Below are positions 25,127 through 33,100 of a stretch of 64,000 nucleotides of DNA, in pieces. The notes beneath the pieces are model-generated. The model had not been told where the DNA came from. It made no database searches and worked only from the letters and a program-made list of their open reading frames with translations. Origin of the DNA: JBKBKC01 sp046294265 (GTDB taxonomy: Bacteria > Pseudomonadota > Alphaproteobacteria > Rhodobacterales > Rhodobacteraceae). Position 1 is the stretch's first letter. Each line of letters begins with the position of its first letter. Made by a program: the position numbers and the translations under genes. The stretch lies in assembly GCA_046294265.1 (NCBI GenBank), contig JBKBKC010000007.1, forward strand, positions 155,188 through 219,187, read 5' to 3'.

Positions 25127-26520
25127 ACATCGACGCCGCCAAGGCCGCCCTGCGGCACCTGGAGATTGACGAAAACCCGGTGTCGGTGCGCGCCAAGTCG
25201 CGCGATTTCTTCTGGTATTCGCCGGTCCTGAAGGCGCGGCTGGACCATGTGACGGCGGATTTCGTGGTATCGCCCCGGACCGAGGCCGAGGTGATCGAGG
25301 TGCTGCGCATCTGCCACGCACATGAGGTTCCGGTCACAACCCGCGGAATGGGAACGGGAAACTACGGCCAGGCCATGCCTTTGGCAGGCGGCTTGGTGTT
25401 GCATCTGAAACACCTGAACGCGGTGAAATCCATCCTGCCGGGGCGGGTGGTGGTGCAACCCGGCTGCCTGCTCAAAGACCTCGATGCGGCGTGCCGCGCA
25501 CATTCGGGGCAAGAGATCCGCATGTTCAGTTCCACCTGGGCCACCGCCACCATCGGCGGCTTTGTCGCGGGCGGGTCGGGCGGCATCGGCTCCTGCACCT
25601 GGGGGGCCTTGCGCGACCTTGGCAACATCATCCGCCTGCGCGTGGTGACGATGGAGGCGGAACCGCGCGTGCTGGAGTTCACCGGCGAGGAACTGCACCG
25701 CGTCAGCCACGCCTATGGCACCAACGGCATCATCACCGAGATCGAGCTGCCGCTGGCCCCGGCCTATGACTGGGTGGAGATCTTCGTGGCCACCCCGGAT
25801 TTCCCGATGGCCGCGGGGCTGGCCAACGATCTGGCCAATGAGGACGGCATCCTGAAAAAGCTGGTTTCGGTCTATGAGGCCCCCATCGCGCAGGACTATT
25901 TCCAGCGCGTCTCGCCGCATGTCCGAGCCGGCGAGGCGCTGCTGGGCCTGATGATTGCCCCTCATGCGATGGACGGCTTCCTGACCTTCCTCGCCCGCCG
26001 CCCCGAGGCCCGGCTGATCTGGCGGTCGGACCGGCCCGACTGGGACAAGGAACCCGGGCCTGTGTTCGAATACGGCTGGAACCACACCACCCTGCGCGCG
26101 CTTAAGGTGGACCCGGGCGTAACCTACCTGCAGGTGCGCTACGCCGCCCCCGACCATCTGGCACTGGTGGAGCGGGTGCGCGCAGCCTTTCCGAGCGGCG
26201 AGGTGATGCAGCATCTGGAGGTGATGAAGGAGAACGGCCGCACGATGTTTGCGGGGCTGAGCCTTGTGCGCTTCACCACCGAGGCGCGGCTGGACGAGAT
26301 CATCCGCATCCACGAAGGGATGGGCGCCATGATCTTCAACCCTCACCGCTATACGCTGGAGGAGGGCGGGCGTCAGACCGTGGACGACCGGCAACTGGCG
26401 TTCAAGCGCGAGGCGGATCCGAAGGGCCTCTTGAACCCCGGCAAGATGATTGCCTGGGATGAGCCCGGGTTCGACTATGTGGGCGTCTATGCCTACAGGG
26501 GCCTGAGGGCGGCACCATGA
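25123..26520 (+). CDS. FAD-binding oxidoreductase (GlcD/PCMH family)
   Basis: A 465-aa flavoprotein. Residues about 45-225 form the PCMH FAD-binding domain (VVSPRTEAEVIEVLRICHAHEVPVTTRG-like start, then GTGNYGQAMPLAGGLVLHL), and residues 225-450 are the FAD-oxidase C-terminal domain ending with a GLLNPGKMI motif. Relatives oxidise 2-hydroxy acids, aldonolactones or amine-bearing rings. The start overlaps the preceding gene (ATGA). It is the last gene before a repeat block, and probably oxidises the hydrolase product. Confidence 0.87.
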   Translation: MNIDAAKAALRHLEIDENPVSVRAKSRDFFWYSPVLKARLDHVTADFVVSPRTEAEVIEVLRICHAHEVPVTTRGMGTGNYGQAMPLAGGLVLHLKHLNAVKSILPGRVVVQPGCLLKDLDAACRAHSGQEIRMFSSTWATATIGGFVAGGSGGIGSCTWGALRDLGNIIRLRVVTMEAEPRVLEFTGEELHRVSHAYGTNGIITEIELPLAPAYDWVEIFVATPDFPMAAGLANDLANEDGILKKLVSVYEAPIAQDYFQRVSPHVRAGEALLGLMIAPHAMDGFLTFLARRPEARLIWRSDRPDWDKEPGPVFEYGWNHTTLRALKVDPGVTYLQVRYAAPDHLALVERVRAAFPSGEVMQHLEVMKENGRTMFAGLSLVRFTTEARLDEIIRIHEGMGAMIFNPHRYTLEEGGRQTVDDRQLAFKREADPKGLLNPGKMIAWDEPGFDYVGVYAYRGLRAAP

Positions 26521-26533
26521 GGCGGGCGTTACA

Positions 26534-26644
26534 GGGGGGCTGTCTGCCCCCCTCGGCCCTGACGGGCCTCACCCCCCGAGGATATTTCGGCCAAGATGAA
26601 ATGGCCGCGGGTTTCATCTTGGCCCAAATATCCCCGCCGGAGGC
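26534..26644. repeat. Dispersed intergenic repeat, copy 4 with an inverted tail
   Basis: The hairpin GGGGGGC at 26534-26540 with GCCCCCC at 26546-26552 is followed by CACCCCCCGAGGATATTTC and GGCCAAGATGAAA to 26601. After ten bases the tail returns inverted as TTTCATCTTGGCCCAAATAT from 26612, ending CCCCGCCGGAGG at 26643. The right part is almost identical to the arms of the 6741-6826 element. It separates the FAD oxidoreductase from the flavodoxin-fold genes. Confidence 0.8.
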
Positions 26645-26671
26645 ATACGGCCGTGCCACGGGTGCTGCGCC

Positions 26672-27253
26672 ATGACGAGGGCGCTCGTGCTGTTCGCGCA
26701 TCCCTGCGCAGAGAGTTTTTCGGCCGCCTTGCATGGCGCCGTCGTGCAGTCGCTGCGCGGGCGGGGGTGGGAGGTGGATGATTGCGACCTTTATGCCGAA
26801 GGGTTCAGCCCGGTGCTGACGGCGGCTGAGCGGCGGGGGTATCACGAGGTCGGCCCTCATGTGGCCCCCGTGGCGGGTTATGTGGAGCGGGTGCGGGCGG
26901 CAGAGGCAATCGTGCTGGTATTTCCGGTGTGGAACTTTGGCTTTCCGGCCATCCTGAAGGGGTTTTTCGACCGGGTGTTCCTGCCCGGCGTGAGTTTCCG
27001 GCTGGAGGAGGGGATGGTGCGCCCGAACCTGACGCAGGTGCGCGCGCTCGCGGCGGTGACGACCTATGGCGGCACGCGGATGCGGGCCTATCTGGCGGGC
27101 GATCCGCCGCGCCATGTGGTGCGGCGCGCGATCTGGCATGTGTGCCGGCCCGAGCGGATGCGGTATCTGGCGCTTTATGACATGAATCGGGCAACGGATG
27201 CGGACCGGACGCGCTTCCTGGGGCGCGTGACGGACGAGATGGGGCGGTTCTGA
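26672..27253 (+). CDS. NAD(P)H:quinone-reductase-like flavodoxin-fold protein 1
   Basis: A 193-aa protein of the flavodoxin_2 family (NQO1/KefF/MdaB-like). The FMN/FAD phosphate-binding loop is FAHPCAESFSAAL at residues 8-20, and the flavin-contacting segment is FPVWNFGFPAILKGFFDRVFLPG. It is followed directly by a paralogue: its stop and the next ATG overlap (TGATG). The pair may reduce quinones or act as redox partners for the upstream oxidoreductase. No clear Shine-Dalgarno sequence is visible before the ATG. Confidence 0.85.
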   Translation: MTRALVLFAHPCAESFSAALHGAVVQSLRGRGWEVDDCDLYAEGFSPVLTAAERRGYHEVGPHVAPVAGYVERVRAAEAIVLVFPVWNFGFPAILKGFFDRVFLPGVSFRLEEGMVRPNLTQVRALAAVTTYGGTRMRAYLAGDPPRHVVRRAIWHVCRPERMRYLALYDMNRATDADRTRFLGRVTDEMGRF

Positions 27254-27858
27254 TGCGGGCGCTGGTGGTCTATTGTCATCCGCAGGAGGGCAGTTTCACC
27301 TCGGCGGTGCGGGATGCGGTGGTGGCAAAGCTGATGGGGGCCGGGGCGGAGGTGCGGCTGCGTGACCTTTATGCGCAGGGCTTCTCGCCGGTCCTGACCG
27401 GTGTGGAATGGGCAGGCTATCTGGACAGCCCTGCCAACTGCGCCCTTGTCGAGGAGGAGGTGGCGGCCCTGCGTTGGTGCGACACGCTGATCTTTGTCTA
27501 TCCGACCTGGTGGTATGGGTTGCCTGCGATGCTGAAGGGCTGGCTCGACCGGGTGATGCTGCCCGAGGTGGCGTTCCTGATGCCGGACGCGGCCAATCGC
27601 ACGATCCGGCCGGGGCTGCACAACATCACGCGGCTGGGGGTGTTCACCACCTGCGGGGCGTCCTGGTGGCTGACGCAGGTGGTGGGGGCGCCGGGCAAGC
27701 GGACGCTGACGCGGGGGGTGGGGTTTCTGTGCGCGCCCCGGCACCGGCGGGTGTTTGCCGCGCATTACCTGATGGACAGCTCTACCCCCGACAGCCGCGC
27801 GCGGCATCTGGCCAAGGTGGGCGCGCGGATGGACCGGCTGATAGGAGGCGCGCGATGA
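27253..27858 (+). CDS. NAD(P)H:quinone-reductase-like flavodoxin-fold protein 2
   Basis: A 201-aa tandem paralogue of the preceding gene. The corresponding motifs are YCHPQEGSFTSAV at residues 6-18 and YPTWWYGLPAMLKGWLDRVMLPE. The two share the family core but differ widely elsewhere, so the duplication is old. Its stop overlaps the creatininase-family gene. Two different such proteins side by side suggest a heterodimer or two successive reduction steps. Confidence 0.87.
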   Translation: MRALVVYCHPQEGSFTSAVRDAVVAKLMGAGAEVRLRDLYAQGFSPVLTGVEWAGYLDSPANCALVEEEVAALRWCDTLIFVYPTWWYGLPAMLKGWLDRVMLPEVAFLMPDAANRTIRPGLHNITRLGVFTTCGASWWLTQVVGAPGKRTLTRGVGFLCAPRHRRVFAAHYLMDSSTPDSRARHLAKVGARMDRLIGGAR

Positions 27859-28649
27859 GCCTGCGCGACTGGGGCAGCCTGCGCGCGCCGGAGTTTCGCG
27901 CGCTCGATCCGATGCGGGATGTGGCGGTTCTGCCGCTGGCCGCGACCGAGCAGCATGGCGAGCATCTGCCCATGGGCACCGACAGCCTGATCATGGCGGG
28001 CATGCTGGCGCGGCTGCGCGCGGACTGCCCGGCCGATCTGTCGCTGGTCCTGTTGCCGGTGCAGGAGGTGGGCAAGTCGAACGAGCATTCCTGGGCCGCG
28101 GGGACCCTGACCCTGACGGCCGAGACGGCGCTGCGGGCCTGGGGGGAGATCGGGCTGTCGGTGGCGCGGGCAGGCCTGCGCAAGGTGATCCTGGTCAACA
28201 GTCATGGCGGCAACCTGGACCTGATGTCGATCCTGTCGCGCGAATTGCGGGTGCGGGCGGGGATGCTGGCGGTGCGCTGCCAGTGGGTGTCGTTCGGGGT
28301 GCCCAAGGGGATGTATTCGGCGCGCGAGCAGGCCTTCGGCATCCATGGCGGGGATTACGAGACGAGCCTGATGCTGCATTTCCGCCCCGACCTGGTGGAC
28401 CGGGCCGCCTGCCGCGACCTGCCCAGTGCGGCGGAGGGGGCGGCGATTGCGCCGGTGGGGCCGGTGGCCTTTGGCTGGATCGCCTCCGACCTCAATCCCG
28501 CCGGGGCCGTGGGCGAGGCGCATCTGGCCAGCGCCGAGAAGGGGGCGGCCACCGCCGCGCATCAGGTGGCGGGGTTCATCGCCCTGGCGCGACAGGTGGT
28601 GGCGCATCCGATGACCGGGTTTGCGCCGGTGCCAGGGACCTTGCCCTGA
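27855..28649 (+). CDS. Creatininase-family hydrolase
   Basis: A 264-aa predicted Zn/Mn amidohydrolase. The creatininase motifs are clear: PLAATEQHGEHLPMGTDS with Glu, His and Asp metal ligands at about residues 31-48, NSHGGN at about 115-120 and HGGDYETS with His and Glu ligands at about 164-171. The family includes creatininase, the formamidopyrimidine hydrolase ArfB and MftE, all acting on cyclic amides or peptides. The start at 27855 overlaps the previous stop. In an operon with a CodA-like deaminase and an NMT1 importer, ring-opening of an N-heterocycle is the natural guess. Confidence 0.88.
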   Translation: MSLRDWGSLRAPEFRALDPMRDVAVLPLAATEQHGEHLPMGTDSLIMAGMLARLRADCPADLSLVLLPVQEVGKSNEHSWAAGTLTLTAETALRAWGEIGLSVARAGLRKVILVNSHGGNLDLMSILSRELRVRAGMLAVRCQWVSFGVPKGMYSAREQAFGIHGGDYETSLMLHFRPDLVDRAACRDLPSAAEGAAIAPVGPVAFGWIASDLNPAGAVGEAHLASAEKGAATAAHQVAGFIALARQVVAHPMTGFAPVPGTLP

Positions 28650-28658
28650 CAAGGCCTC

Positions 28659-29951
28659 TCAGGCCAGCCCGCCCCCGGGCGTGATCCGCGTGGCGCCGCC
28701 CATGTAGGGGTGCAGCGCGGCGGGCAGGGTGACCGATCCATCCGCCTCTTGCCCGTTCTCCAGCACCGCGATCAGGCAGCGCCCCACGGCCAGGCCCGAC
28801 CCGTTCAGCGTGTGCACGAATTCGGGCTTGCCGCCGCCTGCGGGCCGGTAGCGCGCGTTCATCCGCCGGGCCTGGAAATCGCCGCAGACCGAGACCGAGC
28901 TGATCTCGCGGTAGCGGTTCTGGCCGGGCAGCCAGACCTCGATGTCATGCGTCTTTTGCGCGCCAAACCCCATGTCGCCGGTGCACAGGACCACCGTGCG
29001 GTAGGGCAGGCCCAGCTTTTGCAGGATGGCCTCGGCGCAACCGGTCATGCGGTCATGCTCGGCCATGCTGGTGTCGCGCGTGGTGATCGACACCATCTCG
29101 ACCTTCTCGAACTGGTGCTGGCGCAGCATCCCTGTGGTGTCCTTGCCCGCCGATCCCGCCTCGGACCGGAAGCACTGGGAATGCGCGGTATAGCGGATGG
29201 GCAGCGCGCCCGCATCGAGGATGTCGCCCGCGACCGAGTTCGTAAGCGTCACCTCCGAGGTGGGGATCAGCCACCAGCCGTTGGTCGTCTGATAACTGTC
29301 CTCGGCGAATTTCGGCAGCTGGTTTGTGCCGAACATCGCCTCTTCGCGCACGAGAACCGGGGTCCAGACCTCGGTCAGCCCGTGCTCGGTGATATGCGTG
29401 TCCAGCATGAACTGCGCCAGCGCGCGGTGCAGGCGGATCACCGCGCCCTTCAGCACCACGAAGCGCGCGCCCGACAGCTTGGCGGCCGTCTCGAAATCCA
29501 TGCCTGGCCTGACGCCCGCAATCTCGAAATGCTCCAGCGGGGCAAAGTCGAAGGTGCGGGGGGTGCCCCAGCGGCGGATCTCCACGTTGTCGGCCTCGTC
29601 CCGGCCTTCGGGCACGTCCGGGTGCGGCAGGTTGGGGATCACCGACAGGGCGGCGCGCAGGCGGGTGTCCTGGGCCTCCGCCTCGGCGGTCATCTGCGCG
29701 ATCTCGGCCTTTGTCTCGGCCACAAGGGCGCGCAGCCGCGCGAACTCGGGCTCGTCCCCACGCGCCTTGGCTGCGCCCACCTCCCTTGACGCGGCATTCT
29801 GCGCGGCCTGGGCGGTTTCCGCCGCCTGAATGCGGGCGCGCCGCGCCTCGTCGATGGCCAGCAGGTCGGCCGAGGCGGGGGGCAGCCCGCGCCGGGCGAG
29901 GGCCGCGTCAAATGCGGCGGGGTTGTCGCGGATGGCGCGGATGTCGTGCAT
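28659..29951 (-). CDS. serS: Seryl-tRNA synthetase
   Basis: A 430-aa class II aminoacyl-tRNA synthetase that charges tRNA-Ser. Residues 1 to about 100 form the long antiparallel coiled coil that grips the tRNA variable arm (from MHDIRAIRDNPAAFDAALARRG to the Ala/Glu-rich helices). The catalytic domain shows motif 2 (FRSEAGSAGKDTTGMLRQHQF) in part and motif 3 (NGSGLAVGRCLIAVLEN). Length and order are normal. It converges with the creatininase gene with only nine bases between, and is an essential housekeeping gene between two accessory regions. Confidence 0.97.
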   Translation of the reverse strand: MHDIRAIRDNPAAFDAALARRGLPPASADLLAIDEARRARIQAAETAQAAQNAASREVGAAKARGDEPEFARLRALVAETKAEIAQMTAEAEAQDTRLRAALSVIPNLPHPDVPEGRDEADNVEIRRWGTPRTFDFAPLEHFEIAGVRPGMDFETAAKLSGARFVVLKGAVIRLHRALAQFMLDTHITEHGLTEVWTPVLVREEAMFGTNQLPKFAEDSYQTTNGWWLIPTSEVTLTNSVAGDILDAGALPIRYTAHSQCFRSEAGSAGKDTTGMLRQHQFEKVEMVSITTRDTSMAEHDRMTGCAEAILQKLGLPYRTVVLCTGDMGFGAQKTHDIEVWLPGQNRYREISSVSVCGDFQARRMNARYRPAGGGKPEFVHTLNGSGLAVGRCLIAVLENGQEADGSVTLPAALHPYMGGATRITPGGGLA

Positions 29952-30044
29952 GGCATGTCCTGCGGGCTGCGCTGCCCGAATGGCCGGGCCTGACGGGTTC
30001 TAGGCGGTGGCGGGCAGGGGGGCAAGCCCGGGGCCGCGCCACGC

Positions 30045-30068
30045 AAAAGGGGGGCTTCGCCGCCCCCC
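30045..30068 (-). terminator. Rho-independent terminator of the 1,500-aa gene
   Basis: On the minus strand, GGGGGGC (30068-30062) pairs perfectly with GCCCCCC (30055-30049) around a six-base loop, and is followed at once by four Ts (30048-30045). It lies 35 bases after the stop codon at 30103. Stem, loop and T-run make this the clearest intrinsic terminator in the window. Confidence 0.8.
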
Positions 30069-30102
30069 ACTGCTGTGGTGTTCAGGCGGTCTTTGACCCG
30101 AC

Positions 30103-33100
30103 CTATCTCGACCCGAGATTGGCATAGAGTTTCGCCGCCTCGCTCAGCATGTCCTCGATGCGCACCTTGGACTTCGCCATCTCGACCCGCAGCTTCAACG
30201 GCTCCTCACCGCCCATCTGATCGAGCGCCGCCACCATCTGCGATGCCGTCGCAAGCCGCGATGCAGAGCTTTCAACCAGGCCACGGATGGCCTTTTCGTC
30301 ACCGCTGCGGGCCTTGCCGAGTTCCGCCGAGATCGCCTTTTCATCGCTGGCCGCAGCGCCCAGCATCTGCGACCTGAGGGTTTCGAAGTCGGTCTTGGCA
30401 AAGGCCTCGGCCTGTTCGCAGGCGACCATCGCGGCTTGCGACTCCCGCTCGATGCCGGGCCCTTCGGCGAGGATTGCCTCCAGCTTCACGATGAACCGTG
30501 CGAACTGATCCTTCATCTTGCTAAGGCTGCCAGCCTTGTTGGCGTCGTCCCGAAGCTGTCCGGCCTGCTTGGCCATCTCCGTCCCCGTGTTGCCCATATC
30601 CTCGACCTGTTTGCTCGCGTTGGTCATCCGCGCCTTCAGGTTTTCCAGCTTGCTATGGGCGGCTCTGGCCTGATCGACACCCGCAGAATTGCCATAAGCG
30701 GTCTCGCAGCGCGCGACGACCTCTGCTGCTTGCTCCGCCTGGGCCTCGCACTGCGCACGGATCCGTCGGTATTCGCCCTTGCCCTCGCCCAGTGTGGCGT
30801 TCCAGGTGTCAATTTCGGCTCCCAGAAGGTCGCTGCCGCGCTTGATCGCCTCTTCGGTGGCCTTCTTCTCGGCCTCGATCTGTGCGTTCATCTTCTTGAT
30901 GGCCTCGGCCACCTTGTCGCCGATCTTGCCCAGAGGTTTTGCCTTTTCCTCGGTCTCGGTCAGCTTGCGGGCCTTTTCCTCGATGTCCCTGATCATGTCA
31001 TCGACAAAGTTCTCGAGGCCGCCCTTGGCCTTGTCCGAGACCGCCTTCACCTCATCGATGATCTTGTTGGCCTCATCGACGATTTTCTGGCCCTCGTCCT
31101 CGGCGGCCTTCTTGGCCTCCTCGAAGGACTTTTCAGCGGCCTCCTTCAGGGTGCGGGCCTTGCGGGCGGCCTCTTCGGCGGCGCGGGTGGCGGTGTTGAT
31201 CCCGTCCTCGGCGGTCTTGACCGCGTCGTCCTTGACTTCGTTGACGATCTTCTCGACCGCTTGCTTGCCCTGCTCGACCAGCGACTTGATCGCGTCGGGG
31301 ATCGCCTTGATCTCCTTCTCGACCTCGCCCGCCTTGTCCTCGACCGCCTTCTTGGCGTCCTTGGCCGCATCGACCGCCGCCTTGGCGATCTTTTCGGCGA
31401 ACTCGCCCGCCTCTTCCTTCAGCTTCTCATAGTCGTCGTCCAGGCCGTCCAGCATCTCGGACGCCTGCTCCTTGATGCCGTCCAGCGTGGTTTCGGCATC
31501 CTTGGCGGTCTGTTCCGCGCGTGCCTTGGCGCGCTCGATCTGCGCCGCGATCTGTTCCTCGAACGACAGCTTGGTGGCCTCGATGGCGCGCAGGATGCTC
31601 TCGATGGTGCCCTCGGTCTCGCGCTTCGTCTCGACCGTCTTGTCCACCACCTCGTCAAAGATCTTGCCCGCCTTGCCGCGCGCCGTGTCGATCAGGCCGG
31701 AAAAGAAATTGCCCGCCTCGCCGCCCGCGGCCTTGGCCTCTTCACAGAGCCTGACGGCCTCCTCGCCCACCAGGGCCGGGGCCTGCATGGCCTTGTTGGC
31801 AAACTCGTCCTTCTTGGCGTTCGCCTTGGCCTTGAGGTCCTCGGCCTCTTTCCTGGCCGCTTCGATGGCGGCGGCGATCGCTCTTTCGACATCCTCCTTC
31901 ATCCTCTCGGCTTCGGCACTCGCCTCCTTCACCGTCTCGGCGCCCTTGTCAAAGGCCTCCTTGGCTGCCTTGTTCGCCTTGTCGGTGGCACGGTCTATAA
32001 AGCCCTCGGCCGCCTTGCCCACCGCATCGAACAGGGTCTTGACCCCCGAGCTGATCGTATCGACCTGCTGCGTCATGCGCCGGTTTTCCTCGTCGATCTG
32101 GCGCTGGCGTTCCTCGAACGCGCGTTTTGCGCCCTCGATCAGCTTTTCGGCCCAGGGGCCGGCCTCGGCCTTCAGGTCTTCAACCTTCCTGTCAACGGCC
32201 TCGGCCCCTTCCTTGGCCTTGCCCATCATGTCCTTCAGGCCCTCAACGGTGGCCTCGGCCTCGTCCTTCAGCGCCTTGCCCTTTTCGGCCAGGTCCTGGG
32301 CCACTTCGGTCACCACCGAAATGGCCGTGTCCACCGCCGAATCCGCATCCTTCTTGCGGTCCTCGACGAAGTCCTTGAGCTTGCCGCCGATGGTGCCGGC
32401 GTCGGGCACGAGGTCGGCCACCTCCTGGCCCACCTTCTCTGCGGCGGCCTTGGCCTCCTGGACGATCTTGTCCACGACACCCTCGGCCTTGCCCTTCGCC
32501 TGCTCGACCTTGGAGGTGATGTCGTCCACAACACCCTTGGCCTTGTCCTTCACGGCCTCGGCTTCGGAGGTGGCCTTGTCGATGGCGCGGTCTTTCAACT
32601 CGACCGCCTGCTCCCAGGCCTGTTGCGCCTTCTGCGCGGCCTGTTCGGCGCGGCCCAGCACGGCATCCGCCTCGCGGCGCGCCGCTTCGGCCACCTTGGC
32701 AGCGGCCTCGGCGGCGCGCGCCCCGGTGTCGTCCACGGCGTTCTTGGCGGCCTGCGCGGCCTTGAGGGCTGCGGCTGCGGCGGCTTCGGCCTGCGCCTTG
32801 GCCTTGGCCAGCGCGTCCTCAGCCTGGTTCATGGCGTCCTGCGCGGCGTCGCCGGCCTTTTTCACCGCGTCGGAAGCGGCGTTGCCCACCTGTTCTGCCG
32901 CTTCGGCCACCTGCTGGGCAGCGCTTTCAGCGGCCGCAGCCGCTGCCTCCACCGCGCCTGCGGCGGCCTGAGCAGCTTCGGCGGCCCCTTGCGCCGCAAC
33001 CTGCGCCCCCTGCGCCAGCCGGGCGGCCAGCGCCTGCGCGGCCCGCGCCGCGGCATCCAGAACCTTGCCGATGGCGCCGCCGATCATGCCAGCCAGGCTG

